Assembly (NCBI GenBank): GCA_964480915.1
Contig: CAYZRS010000008.1
Span: 62,001 to 126,000, forward strand
Direction: 5' to 3'
Origin: CAWGCE01 sp964480915
GTDB lineage: Bacteria > Planctomycetota > Planctomycetia > Pirellulales > Pirellulaceae
Length of the DNA stretch: 64,000 bases
Positions 8,854 through 17,679 of this stretch are shown here, piece after piece (the first letter of the stretch is position 1; each line of letters starts with the position of its first letter). Below the pieces are notes generated by a model that saw only the letters and a list, made by a program, of their open reading frames with translations, had not been told where the DNA came from and made no database searches. Position numbers and translations under genes: made by a program.

Positions 8854-9759
8854 ATGGTTACAGGCTGGTGTGCGAAATGTTTGGCAATCGCAAGCATCGT
8901 CACGATGCTTGGCGGGCCGGTGTTCGCTCAGCGGAATCAGTCGGCGGCAAAAAAGACGGCAGCCGAATCGGTGAAGTTGAAAACGAAAGATGGCGTAGAA
9001 CTCCATTGCTCGTTTTATGAAGGCAAGGCGAGTACTCAAACCGTCCCGGTCATGTTGGTACATGGACTGGATGGCCAAGCTGGCGAGTGGGCCTCGACCG
9101 CCAAGAAACTGCAGGCGGCCGGTTTCTCAGTAATCGTTCCCGACTTACGAGCTCATGGTCAGAGCACGAAGCAGACCAGTCCCGATGGCAGCAAAGAACG
9201 ACAGCTTCGTGCTGAACGACTCCGCGGCGACGACTACAAGAAATTCGTCACGATGGACTTGGAGGCAGTGAAGAAGTTTCTGGTGAAAAAGCATAATGAC
9301 GAAGAACTCAATATCGATATGCTGACGATCGTCGGATCGGAATTCGGGGCGATCGTTTCTTCGCTTTGGACCGCCCAGGATTGGAGCTGGCCGTTGGTCG
9401 CCGGGCAGAAACAAGGGCAGGACGTGAAAGCGCTCGTGCTCCTCTCGCCGCCACCAGCCTTTAAGGGGATGAGTGTCCTGCCGGCGACGAAAAGTCGCGC
9501 GTTTCAAAACATCGCCATATTCGTCGCTTACGGCAAAGATGGGAAGCGCGGCAATGAAACGAAGCGCTTATGCAAAACGATCGAGAAATCGCAGAAGAAC
9601 GTCTCGGAACCGCGTGTCTTCGAGTGGGCGATTCCGACCAAATTGCAGGGAGTGAAATTGCTGCAAGAATCGAAATTGGGAGTCGCCGGTTCGATCGTCA
9701 AGTTCATCAAGGCTCAGGTGGTCGACCGGGCCGAGGACTATCCATACAAAAGCCGTTGA
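8854..9759 (+). CDS. Secreted alpha/beta-hydrolase fold protein, catalytic residues apparently lost
   Basis: A 301-residue protein from ATG 8854; an in-frame ATG at 8776 would add 26 residues but lies upstream of the predicted transcript start. The chosen start gives a clean signal peptide ending GGPVFAQ. The fold signature is clear: VMLVHGLDG (oxyanion region), VIVPDLRAHGQS, and the strand-turn-helix TIVGSEFGAIVSS. In this family the elbow is G-x-Ser-x-G; here the codons read GGA TCG GAA TTC GGG, so Glu stands at the nucleophile position. The C-terminal segment where the catalytic His is expected reads TKLQGVKLL. The protein may be a non-enzymatic binder or use other chemistry. It converges with the LysM gene 22 bases away. 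Confidence 0.72.
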   Translation: MVTGWCAKCLAIASIVTMLGGPVFAQRNQSAAKKTAAESVKLKTKDGVELHCSFYEGKASTQTVPVMLVHGLDGQAGEWASTAKKLQAAGFSVIVPDLRAHGQSTKQTSPDGSKERQLRAERLRGDDYKKFVTMDLEAVKKFLVKKHNDEELNIDMLTIVGSEFGAIVSSLWTAQDWSWPLVAGQKQGQDVKALVLLSPPPAFKGMSVLPATKSRAFQNIAIFVAYGKDGKRGNETKRLCKTIEKSQKNVSEPRVFEWAIPTKLQGVKLLQESKLGVAGSIVKFIKAQVVDRAEDYPYKSR

Positions 9760-9781
9760 GCCTCGCTGGCTTGAGCCGGTT

Positions 9782-10354
9782 TTATTGCACAGGCAAGAGT
9801 GGCCTTGGCGATTGCCGGATGTAGTCAGGCGCTAGTGATCGTTCCGCAGCCGGCAACATTAAATTGCGAGACGATGCGATGGCCGGTGGAATGACCAGAT
9901 ATTTTCCCAGTGGTAGCACCTCCGGGTGCGTGAGTATCCGGTGATTCGCAGCCACGATTTCCATGAAGCGGCCGGCGTCGCCAAGGTAAGTCTGAGCGAT
10001 GCTCTGAATGGTGTCGCCTTCTACGATCCGGTGTCGCCTGACTTGTCGATCGAAAGGGATTTGGGCCGCATCGACGCGGGAAGGAACGGGGGACGCGGTC
10101 GGTGCAGGGTGCCCGGGTGTCGTCCGCTGCGCAAGCGGGGGGATGTCGACCAGCTGACGAGTGTACGGTAACGCCTGGGTCGGTGATGCTCGCCGCAACG
10201 TGATCTCGCCAGCGGTTTCCTGGCCGGTGGGAGCATCAATACTTGCCGGGGTAAGATTGGTGAGCGTGGGGTCTTTGCGACCGAATACAACGACCGCCGC
10301 AACGGTGAAGAAGAGAAAAATCTGAGCCAAGCGGAGCACAGTCTTGCCGGGCAT
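9782..10354 (-). CDS. Membrane-anchored LysM domain protein
   Basis: A 190-residue protein. ATG 10354 is preferred over the longer in-frame start at 10417 because it places an N-terminal membrane anchor (LAQIFLFFTVAAVVVFG) right after a short basic leader. A Pro/Thr/Ala-rich linker follows, then one LysM module near residues 115-170: HRIVEGDTIQSIAQTYLGD, then VAANHRIL and LGKYLVIPP. LysM modules bind N-acetylglucosamine polymers such as peptidoglycan. The last 20 residues are Pro/Arg-rich. It is probably a cell-wall-associated envelope protein. There is no obvious operon partner; the neighbouring genes read convergently or lie more than 400 bases away. Confidence 0.8.
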   Translation of the reverse strand: MPGKTVLRLAQIFLFFTVAAVVVFGRKDPTLTNLTPASIDAPTGQETAGEITLRRASPTQALPYTRQLVDIPPLAQRTTPGHPAPTASPVPSRVDAAQIPFDRQVRRHRIVEGDTIQSIAQTYLGDAGRFMEIVAANHRILTHPEVLPLGKYLVIPPAIASSRNLMLPAAERSLAPDYIRQSPRPLLPVQ

Positions 10355-10770
10355 GAGTCGTACCGTTGTCGAGAGGATTGCGTGATAACGACTGCAGCCT
10401 TGCGGCCGGCCGTCCATTGAGGATCGGCTGCGTCGACGGGCGAGGGCCTGTCTGTCGGAAATCAGACCTGCTGCGCCGATTGCGCCAATCGGCCATCCCT
10501 CTTGGAATGACGGTCAGCAAAGAACGAACGGTTTTGCGGCTCAGCCTTCATTCATGCCGGATGGAGACGGTCACCGCTGAGGATTGTGATGTGCTGCTGA
10601 CAGACAGCCTGTCGGGCAATAGAAAACGGGCGCACCCCAACCCAGCGTAGCTCCGTTGAGTCCGCATGCCGGTCGCTGCAGGTTTCGCCAAGTCGGTCGA
10701 CCTACCTATAGAAACACGACCGCACAAAAAGTGCGGCCGCGTCCTCCATCATCGGCTTACGATTTCTGGT
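10355..10770. other. Gene-free interval between the RTX and LysM genes
   Basis: No frame here has a recognisable protein. It should hold the LysM promoter on its left and the RTX terminator on its right. Two loosely inverted copies of a CTGTCTGTC-like word occur near 10445-10455 and 10597-10612; no function could be assigned. Confidence 0.4.
10720..10736 (-). terminator. Short hairpin downstream of the RTX gene
   Basis: CCGCAC at 10720-10725 and GTGCGG at 10731-10736 form a six-pair GC-rich stem with a five-base loop, about 35 bases after the RTX stop codon on the minus strand. A clear T-run is missing (the minus strand continues TCGTGTTTCT), so it is a weak or rho-assisted terminator at best. 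Confidence 0.35.
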
Positions 10771-12309
10771 CTAGTTTTGAACAGTGAAACGGACCCGAAC
10801 TTCCTGACTGGCTTTCCCAGTCGCATTGTCGCCAGAGAAGGCCCAGGTGCGGAGGGTGTAATTGCCGGTTCGGAACGAACCGCCCAAGTAATAATCTGGC
10901 TCGGCGGTTGGATTGCTAAACAGAGCGTACGGTTCGAGGTTTTCAACTCGCTTGTAGGAACCGATTTTCAGATAGACGCTCTCGACATCGCCGGCCGCTT
11001 CCGCGCGAACGCTGAAGTTGGCAGTGCCCAGGTCCGATAGGTCGACGACCGATCCGTTTATCAATTCCATGATATCTTCTTGCGTATCGGCATTCACGAG
11101 AACCAGTTTCGTGATGCGAGGTGCGGTGTTTTCCAGGACTTGGTCTGGGTCTTTGTAAGAGTCGACATCCCATTCGATGGTGCGGTAGTCATCCTCACCG
11201 TACCAACCAGACAGGTAATCATCTCCATCGCCGCCGTTCATGACGTCGTTGCCGGTGAATCCGTAAAGTGCATCGTCACCGCCGTCCCCCCACAGTTCGT
11301 CGTCGCCAGCGTCGCCGTGGAGTTCATCGTTGCCATTGCCACCTGAAAGAGCATCGTGCCCATCGCCTCCCCAAAGTTCGTCGATGCCTGCTTGTCCGGC
11401 GATTTTGTCGTTTCCGCTATGTCCCTTCAGCAGATCGTTTCCGTCGCCACCGATAAGGTAGTCGTTTCCGGACGAGCCAGACAGGTAATCATCACCAGCC
11501 TCGCCAAACAGTTCGTCGTTGCCGGACGAGCCATACAATCGGTCGGCGCCATCGCCTCCGGCCAGGGCGTCGTTGCCTGAGTGTCCTTTGAGTGTGTCGT
11601 TACCGTCTCCGCCAAGCAGTTTGTCTTGACCGTCCCAACCCGAAAGGTAGTCATCGCCGGTTCCGCCGTCGAGCAGGTCGTTGCCCTTGAAACCTAGCAG
11701 CGTGTCATTGCCGTCCTCGCCGTACATGCGGTCGCTTCCTTCGTGACCTCGCAAGAGATCATCGCCGTTACCGCCATACATCCGATCGCCACCTTGGTAG
11801 CCGGACAAGTAATCATCACCGTCGTTGCCGTAGATGACGTCGTTGCCCCACCAGCCGAGCAGTTCATCATCACCGTCGTTGCCTTCGATCCAGTCGTTGC
11901 CGTGATCGCCGTGCAGCGAATCATCGCCGCCGTTTCCTTGCAACAGGTCGTTACCCGGTCCTGCGTGGAATTCGTCCCTGCCAGAACCGCCGCGTAGCTC
12001 GTCATCGCCAGAGTTGCCGTAGACGAGCGAGCTGACTCCGGTGTTGTTGATGAACGTATCGTTGCCGGCGCGTCCACGGAAGTAAAGGTTCTTGACCGTA
12101 TCGGCGCTGAATGAGGCGGTGCTGACAGTCCCTTTGGAGTCCTCAGCTTTGACAACGATCGTGTCTTCTTCTAGTGAAACTTCAACCGTGTCGGCCCGAG
12201 AAGTGCCGATGATGTCGATTTGTGCTAGTTCGGCGTTGAAAGAAATGTCCGCGGCTAACAATCGTCGATTCTCTAGTTGCTCAAGCTTAAATTGCTTTTT
12301 ACGTGACAT
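10771..12309 (-). CDS. RTX (hemolysin-type calcium-binding) repeat surface protein with LEPR-XLL N-terminus
   Basis: A 512-residue protein. The chosen start (ATG 12309) gives MSRKKQFKLEQLENRRLLAA, the planctomycete LEPR-XLL type N-terminal motif seen on many of their large exported proteins. After about 90 residues comes a run of roughly 20 nonapeptide repeats of the GGxGxDxLx type, for example GGDGNDTLKGHSGNDALA, covering about residues 90-380. These form a calcium-filled beta-roll in known RTX proteins. A C-terminal domain of about 125 residues ends NYTLRTWAFSGDNATGK and looks like an immunoglobulin/cadherin-like fold. It is likely exported and cell-surface or extracellular. No type I secretion genes are nearby, so the export route is unknown. 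Confidence 0.85.
   Translation of the reverse strand: MSRKKQFKLEQLENRRLLAADISFNAELAQIDIIGTSRADTVEVSLEEDTIVVKAEDSKGTVSTASFSADTVKNLYFRGRAGNDTFINNTGVSSLVYGNSGDDELRGGSGRDEFHAGPGNDLLQGNGGDDSLHGDHGNDWIEGNDGDDELLGWWGNDVIYGNDGDDYLSGYQGGDRMYGGNGDDLLRGHEGSDRMYGEDGNDTLLGFKGNDLLDGGTGDDYLSGWDGQDKLLGGDGNDTLKGHSGNDALAGGDGADRLYGSSGNDELFGEAGDDYLSGSSGNDYLIGGDGNDLLKGHSGNDKIAGQAGIDELWGGDGHDALSGGNGNDELHGDAGDDELWGDGGDDALYGFTGNDVMNGGDGDDYLSGWYGEDDYRTIEWDVDSYKDPDQVLENTAPRITKLVLVNADTQEDIMELINGSVVDLSDLGTANFSVRAEAAGDVESVYLKIGSYKRVENLEPYALFSNPTAEPDYYLGGSFRTGNYTLRTWAFSGDNATGKASQEVRVRFTVQN
11185..12060 (-). repeat. In-gene RTX nonapeptide repeat tract
   Basis: Periodic 27-base units inside the RTX gene, each encoding a variant of GGxGxDxLx. 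On the plus strand they appear as recurring gtc-gtt and cgccgtcgcc-like words. They are coding repeats rather than a CRISPR array: spacing is uniform and in frame, and there are no unique spacers. Confidence 0.8.
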
Positions 12310-12686
12310 GTCCTGTTCCCTAGACCGAAGTCTCAAAAAAACAGGGCACCTCCGTTCGGTGGCTTGGCGATCTCCAAGAGACCCATAGCTTTGCGTCCCG
12401 ACCTCGCGATCGGTTTGCCATTTCGTGTGTCGTGCCCGAATGATTGGATTTGTGAATTACCGAGGCCATCGGCCTCTGCACAAAAACTAGTTCGAAAAAT
12501 CCCAAGAGAGGGCAACGAATAGGAATTCGTTTACGGGAATTCCGGCATTCGATTGACGCCTGTACCGATCGAAAGATTTCGCCCGTAGAGACGTTAACAA
12601 ACGTCAACACACGTCCAGATCGCCTCGTCAAGCTGACGCAGCGGCGCTGGATTTGAGAAACAGGATTTGGTGATCTAAATCACCAC
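12310..12686. other. Gene-free interval upstream of the RTX gene
   Basis: About 375 bases between secDF and the RTX start, both on the minus strand. No convincing short gene was found. It should contain the secDF terminator and the RTX promoter, but neither a strong hairpin with a T-run nor a good -35/-10 pair could be read. Confidence 0.35.
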
Positions 12687-15600
12687 TTAGCCGGCCGTTG
12701 TTGCTTTTGGGCGTCGGCGACCTTCTTCGGCCTTCTTATCGGCCCATTCACTCATCCACAGCAGCGATGGAGACGCCACAAAGATCGAGCTGTAAGTACC
12801 GACGATGACTCCGATCAGGAGTGCAAAGGCGAATCCATGGATGCCTTCGCCGCCAAAGGCGTACAAGATGAAGACCACGATGAAGGTCGTTACGGAGGTC
12901 AGCAACGTACGACTGAGCGTCTGGTTGATGCTCTTGTTGATCATGTCGGCTGTGAGTTTCGGGTTCTTCCCCTTCACCTCACGAATACGGTCGAAAACGA
13001 CGATCGTATCGTTGAGTGAGTAACCGATGATCGTCAAGAAAGCTGCCACGATCGGCAGGCTGATTTTGAATTCTTCCAGTAGCAAGAAGCCAAACGGCTT
13101 TGCGGCCCAGTAACTGATCGCGACGGCACCAAGCGTGATCGCGACATCGTGGACCAGAGCCACAACAGCGGCCAAGCCGAACGTGATGCGTTGGAAGCGA
13201 ATCCAAATGTAACCCACAATTCCTAGCAGGCTGACAAGGATGGCGAGTACGGCTTTGGCACGCATGTCGCCGGCGACCTTGCCGCCAATCTTGTTGGCCG
13301 AAAGCCAAACGGGCTCGTCTTTCAGGCTTTGCGTGAGAGTCTGCATCACCTGATTCGTTTCGTCGACGCTACTGGTCAACTTGACATTCCATTTCGAGTA
13401 ACCTTTTTCGCTCTTGCCATCCCATTCGGCGTTATCGACTTCGATGCGTGGAGGCGACAACCCGGCCGTGGCAGCCGCTTTCTCGATGTAATCTTGCAGC
13501 GTCGCTGCGGAAATGTTCTCGTCGAAGGTGACCACCGTTTGCGATTTGTAAACACTGCTGGGAGCTGCAGCGGCTGCAGAATCGGGAGCCAAGCTAACGC
13601 CGTTCGAACTCGAGTCAGCAGCCGTCGCTGCAGCGCCCGCGTCTTCGTCGCTGCTTACCGTAGCGGATGATTCGGACGGAACCGAATCGACAGGTTGTGC
13701 CTCGGTTGCCTCGGCTGTCGTCGCTTCGGGCACGGTTGCTGTAGCAGCGTCGGTCGCTTCTTCAACGGCCTCTTCGACCTGGGCCGCAGCGTCCTGTGCA
13801 AAAGCGATCAGGGAACGTTCGCTGGCCGTGAACAGGCGACGCTTCTGCAGCTCCTGCGGCAGGTTCGATCGCGATTGGCCGATCGGTTCTGCTTGGTCGA
13901 ATTCCAACGAGTGTGATTGCAACAGGCTCTCTTCGCCAGCGCTCATCGATTCTTTCAGCTTGTCTTTCAACTCGTTCACGTCTTCGAGGGAGGTGTCGAT
14001 CTTGAAGACGGTATCTTTGGGCCGATTTTGCGGCTGGATTCCGGTGACCCAGACGTCATCGGCGATGTCGGCGACTTTGCTCCGCACATTCTCAATCGGC
14101 ATCGTGTCGTTGAGAGCGACTTGCACCGAGGTGCCGCCGCGGAAGTCGATGTCGTAGAGCTTGACGCCACGAGCAACCACCGCACCAATGCCGAGAGCAA
14201 TGCAAACGGCCGACACGGCAGCGGCCAGTTTCCTTTTACCGATAAAGTCGATCGCAGTGTCGCCGATGATCGAAGTAAATGTCAGCTTCTTGATCCAGCC
14301 ACGACGTTCGGCGATATCAAAGACAACACGCGAACAGAAGATCGCCGTGTACATACTCATCACAATGCCCAAGATCAACGTGACAGCGAAGCCTTTGATC
14401 TGATCGGTACCGATTCCATAAAGCACGATCGCCGTGATCAGCGTCGTCAAATTCGCATCGACAATGGTCGTGGTCGCTCGTCCAAATCCGTTACGGATGG
14501 CCATGCGCAGCGTGGCGCCACGACGGAGTTCCTCACGGATACGTTCGAAGATCAGCACGTTCGCGTCGACCGACATGCCGACGGTCAGCACAAGGCCGGC
14601 CAATCCGGGCAGCGTGAATGCGCCTCCGACGAGGATCATCGAAGCGACGATCAGTAATAAGTTGGCACCGAGCGCCAGGCAGGCAACAAAGCCGGCAAAC
14701 CGGTAGTAGACCAGCATGAAGACGAGGACGCCGACGAGCGAAGCGGCGATGGCAAATTTACCCTTGCGAATCGTGTCTTCGCCGAGCAGCGGACTGATTT
14801 GATTTTCACTGATGGGATCAGGATGCAGAACGGCCGGCAACTTGCCCGCGCGTAGAACGCGTACGAGGAAGTCGACTTCGGTTTGAGCAAAATCACCTTC
14901 GATAACACCGCTGCTGGTGATTTGGCTGTTGATCTGCGGCGCGGAAAGCAGCTTGTCGTCCATGACGATGCCCAGGCGTGCATACGATCCGGACGTCTTG
15001 TCTGGCAGATTACTGCCCGTCAATCCGCCAAAGAGGGCCGAACCTTCCGAACCCAGCTGGAACGAAACACTGGGTCGAGCTCGATCGTCAAAGTCCGAAG
15101 CGACGGTGCGAAGGTGTTTTCCTTCAACGCTAAAAGGGTCAACAACCGCCAAACATTCCAATTCGCCCGGTACGAGTTCACGCGTCAGCATGCCCTGCGG
15201 TGATACTCGGTAATCACCCAATTCGTCGTTTTCCAGCTTTTTGCGTTCGAGGGTGACCCATTCACCGACGACTTCGTCGCCGACCTTGACGAATTTTCCA
15301 GACTTGATTTTGTCGTCATCGGAAGCCAATGCCAATTCACCGGCGTCCCAAACTTCACGATCGCGATCTTGATTGGCAACAATGCGAAATTTCAAGAATC
15401 CAGTATTCTCAATCGCTTTCTTGATCAGCGCAATTTCGGCAGTACTGACTTCCGGAATGATCATTTCGACTTGCTTCGTTCCGTACGGTCGAATGACCAT
15501 TTCCCGGACGCCGCTCGGGTTGACGCGTCGTGTGAGCGCTTCAATGAGCGTGTTCATGTCGATGCCGCTGTTTTCCGGGTCCAGCTCGGTACCCCGCGAG

Positions 15601-15845
15601 ATGGCCTGGTCGCGCGAGCGCTCTTCATCCACTTCGTAAATCAGGATCACGCCACCGCGAAGATCGATTCCCCACTTCGGCGTGCTGAGATAACAGAGCA
15701 CACCACCCAATGCGAGCGATGCCAGGATGATTCCCAATCGCCAGCCGTGTTCCTTCATGCGAATTCTCTTGCAGATGAATCCACCCAGGAAGTAAGCAAT
15801 TCCAATGACTGCCAGGACGAGCAGTGCTTGTTGTTTTGGAGTCAT
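12687..15845 (-). CDS. secDF: SecD-SecF fusion, protein translocase accessory subunit
   Basis: A 1052-residue fusion of SecD and SecF, which use the proton gradient to pull exported proteins through SecYEG. The SecD half has the conserved WGIDLRGGVILIYEV segment after the first helix and GMSVDANVLIFERIREE in the membrane bundle. The SecF half begins near residue 545, with YDIDFRGGTSVQV and GYSLNDTIVVFDRIREV. Around 12 membrane helices are expected. An Ala/Thr/Ser/Glu-rich low-complexity stretch of about 90 residues (roughly 675-763) interrupts the extracytoplasmic part of the SecF half, followed by an additional domain of about 100 residues; most SecDF proteins lack this. It lies downstream of yajC (52 bases) and tgt, the classic tgt-yajC-secDF order. 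Confidence 0.96.
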   Translation of the reverse strand: MTPKQQALLVLAVIGIAYFLGGFICKRIRMKEHGWRLGIILASLALGGVLCYLSTPKWGIDLRGGVILIYEVDEERSRDQAISRGTELDPENSGIDMNTLIEALTRRVNPSGVREMVIRPYGTKQVEMIIPEVSTAEIALIKKAIENTGFLKFRIVANQDRDREVWDAGELALASDDDKIKSGKFVKVGDEVVGEWVTLERKKLENDELGDYRVSPQGMLTRELVPGELECLAVVDPFSVEGKHLRTVASDFDDRARPSVSFQLGSEGSALFGGLTGSNLPDKTSGSYARLGIVMDDKLLSAPQINSQITSSGVIEGDFAQTEVDFLVRVLRAGKLPAVLHPDPISENQISPLLGEDTIRKGKFAIAASLVGVLVFMLVYYRFAGFVACLALGANLLLIVASMILVGGAFTLPGLAGLVLTVGMSVDANVLIFERIREELRRGATLRMAIRNGFGRATTTIVDANLTTLITAIVLYGIGTDQIKGFAVTLILGIVMSMYTAIFCSRVVFDIAERRGWIKKLTFTSIIGDTAIDFIGKRKLAAAVSAVCIALGIGAVVARGVKLYDIDFRGGTSVQVALNDTMPIENVRSKVADIADDVWVTGIQPQNRPKDTVFKIDTSLEDVNELKDKLKESMSAGEESLLQSHSLEFDQAEPIGQSRSNLPQELQKRRLFTASERSLIAFAQDAAAQVEEAVEEATDAATATVPEATTAEATEAQPVDSVPSESSATVSSDEDAGAAATAADSSSNGVSLAPDSAAAAAPSSVYKSQTVVTFDENISAATLQDYIEKAAATAGLSPPRIEVDNAEWDGKSEKGYSKWNVKLTSSVDETNQVMQTLTQSLKDEPVWLSANKIGGKVAGDMRAKAVLAILVSLLGIVGYIWIRFQRITFGLAAVVALVHDVAITLGAVAISYWAAKPFGFLLLEEFKISLPIVAAFLTIIGYSLNDTIVVFDRIREVKGKNPKLTADMINKSINQTLSRTLLTSVTTFIVVFILYAFGGEGIHGFAFALLIGVIVGTYSSIFVASPSLLWMSEWADKKAEEGRRRPKATTAG

Positions 15846-15897
15846 GTTGATGTCCGAATTTTAGTGCTGAATCGACTGAAGATTGACGTCGACTGGG

Positions 15898-16260
15898 TTA
15901 TTTTTCTTTGGACGATTCATCATCCGTGATGACCCTCGACACGGCCGATCGCAAAATGCGGATCTTCGTGTTCGAGTTTTCGTCGATCTTGATGGCCACT
16001 TCGTCGACACCTTTTTGAGCGTTGACGATCGTGCCATAGATTCCACCGATCGTCACAATGCGATCGTTCTTCTTCAAGTTGCTGATGAGTTCCGCGTGAT
16101 TGTTGCTTTTGTTTTTCTCAGGTCTCAAGACCATGAAATAAAATAGCAGCCCGACGACCATCATTGGCAAGAGCGGCCCGGCTAGCAGTCCAGGCAGCCC
16201 CTCGGGCCGAGCAACTGCTTCCGCTTGTCCAAACAGAACGGATTCAATTGCAAACTGCAT
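15898..16260 (-). CDS. yajC: YajC, preprotein translocase subunit
   Basis: A 120-residue single-span membrane protein of the SecDF-YajC holotranslocon. ATG 16260 gives MQFAIES and a usual YajC length; a longer frame to 16314 adds an unlikely leader. The membrane helix LLPMMVVGLLFYFMVLRP is followed by the cytoplasmic signature (ELISNLKKNDRIVTIGGIYG, then a beta-rich segment ending KIRILRSAVSRV). It lies between tgt and secDF and is probably co-transcribed with them. The N-terminal region before the helix, rich in Gly, Pro and Leu, is slightly longer than in proteobacterial YajC. Confidence 0.95.
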   Translation of the reverse strand: MQFAIESVLFGQAEAVARPEGLPGLLAGPLLPMMVVGLLFYFMVLRPEKNKSNNHAELISNLKKNDRIVTIGGIYGTIVNAQKGVDEVAIKIDENSNTKIRILRSAVSRVITDDESSKEK

Positions 16261-16476
16261 GACGTTATCCGAGACCAGAGTTGCCGATGATGCAGGCCGT
16301 TGCCCGCACGCCACACTCGGCGAAAATAGCGAAAACCAAGTCCGACATAATAAGATTTCGGTGATTCACCTACAAGGCCAAGGCTTGCCAAACCACCAGA
16401 CTACGCCCTGAATAGTTGGCTTCGAGTCGCTCCAACGGGCAACGATCGCTCGCTCGCAGCCGCCAAGGATGTCCCG

Positions 16477-17595
16477 CTAGGCCGGTTCGACCGGCTGAGA
16501 CCAGCCAGCGACTTTCTCGGCCATGAAACTTGCGTACCGGTCTTCCTGGATCGCCTGGCGTGACAACTCCATCAGACGCTGGTAGTAGGTCAGGTTGTGA
16601 ATCGAGACGAGAATCGGTCCGAGCATTTCGTTGGATTGGAACAGATGCCGGAGGTAGCCCCGGCTCCGCAGGCAAGCCGGGCAAGGGCAATCAATGGCCA
16701 GCGGTCGGTCATCACGAATATGGACCGCGTTCCTGAGCCGAACGGGCCCCTCATCGGTGAACGCCAAAGCGTTTCGTCCGTTGCGAGTCGGCATGACACA
16801 GTCGAACAGGTCGACGCCGCGTGCCACCCCTTCCAACAAATCGATCGGTCGCCCGACCCCCATGAGGTATCGCGGTTTCTCCGGCGGCAGGGCAGGGCAG
16901 GTCACATCGAGCATCCGGTACATCTCGGCCGGCTCTTCGCCGACGCTCAGGCCGCCAATCGCATACCCATCGAAGTCCATTTCGACGAGCGCCTTCGCGC
17001 AGTCCAACCGTAACTCGGCATCGAGTCCTCCCTGGACGATCGCGAACTGTGTTTGGTCGCTCCGTTGGTGCGCTTTTTGGCAACGCGCGGCCCAGCGAAT
17101 GGAACGCTCCGAGGCTGCTTTGACCGCCTCGCGTTCCGCTGGCAGGCCAATGACATGATCGAGCACCATGGCCACATCACTACCGAGCTGCTCTTGGATT
17201 TCGACCGAGTGTTCTGGTGTCATCGTGAAGCGGTGACCGTCGGTGTGCGCGCGAAATTCTGCCGCCTCTTCCGTGATCTTGGTCATCTGTGCGAGGCTAA
17301 AGATTTGGAAGCCGCCGCTGTCGGTGAGAATCGGCCCGTCCCAGCCCATGAATTGGTGCAGGCCGCCCAGTTGGCTGACCACTTCCGCACCCGGCCGCAG
17401 GGCAAGATGGTAGGTGTTGGACAGCACCATCTGCGCACCCGTCGCGCGCAGCTGTTCGATCTCGATTCCTTTGACCGTTCCCAAGGTGCCGACCGGCATG
17501 AAGCGAGGCGTCTCGACGTCGCCGTGGGGGGTCGTGAAGGTGCCACGACGCGCGGCCGTATTGGCGTCGGTGTGATGAAGTTGAAAGTTGAACAT
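16477..17595 (-). CDS. tgt: Queuine tRNA-ribosyltransferase (TGT)
   Basis: A 372-residue TIM-barrel enzyme that exchanges guanine-34 of tRNAs for Asp, Asn, His and Tyr with the queuosine precursor preQ1. The substrate pocket is visible as ILTDSGGFQIFSLAQ, and the catalytic aspartate lies in GVDLFDCVMPTRNGRNAL. The zinc site is DCPCPACLRSRGY with the distal ligand in SIHNL. Length is normal for a bacterial TGT. It heads a tgt-yajC-secDF order. The start codon lies only 13 bases after the T-run of a strong terminator-like hairpin, so expression may depend on read-through or on a promoter inside the upstream region. Confidence 0.97.
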   Translation of the reverse strand: MFNFQLHHTDANTAARRGTFTTPHGDVETPRFMPVGTLGTVKGIEIEQLRATGAQMVLSNTYHLALRPGAEVVSQLGGLHQFMGWDGPILTDSGGFQIFSLAQMTKITEEAAEFRAHTDGHRFTMTPEHSVEIQEQLGSDVAMVLDHVIGLPAEREAVKAASERSIRWAARCQKAHQRSDQTQFAIVQGGLDAELRLDCAKALVEMDFDGYAIGGLSVGEEPAEMYRMLDVTCPALPPEKPRYLMGVGRPIDLLEGVARGVDLFDCVMPTRNGRNALAFTDEGPVRLRNAVHIRDDRPLAIDCPCPACLRSRGYLRHLFQSNEMLGPILVSIHNLTYYQRLMELSRQAIQEDRYASFMAEKVAGWSQPVEPA

Positions 17596-17608
17596 GGGTT
17601 CGCCCTAC

Positions 17609-17636
17609 AAAAAACACCCGGCCAACGACCGGGTGT
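17609..17636 (-). terminator. Intrinsic terminator or attenuator immediately before tgt
   Basis: On the minus strand an eight-pair stem (ACACCCGG at 17636-17629, CCGGGTGT at 17621-17614, seven-base loop) runs into six T residues (17614-17609). It sits between the stop of the TPR/alpha-CTD gene (17680) and the tgt ATG (17595). A second hairpin, TGGCGA 17652-17657 with TCGCCA 17664-17669, lies just upstream. The close spacing to tgt suggests either a true end of the upstream transcript or an attenuator controlling tgt-yajC-secDF. Confidence 0.75.
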
Positions 17637-17679
17637 CTTCGTGATTTTGACTGGCGATGTGTCTCGCCAACAACGTGGA

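Noticed and set aside
11185..12060. A possible CRISPR array from the regular repeats
   Set aside because: Repeats are in frame, 27 bases apart, with no spacers, and encode RTX nonapeptides.
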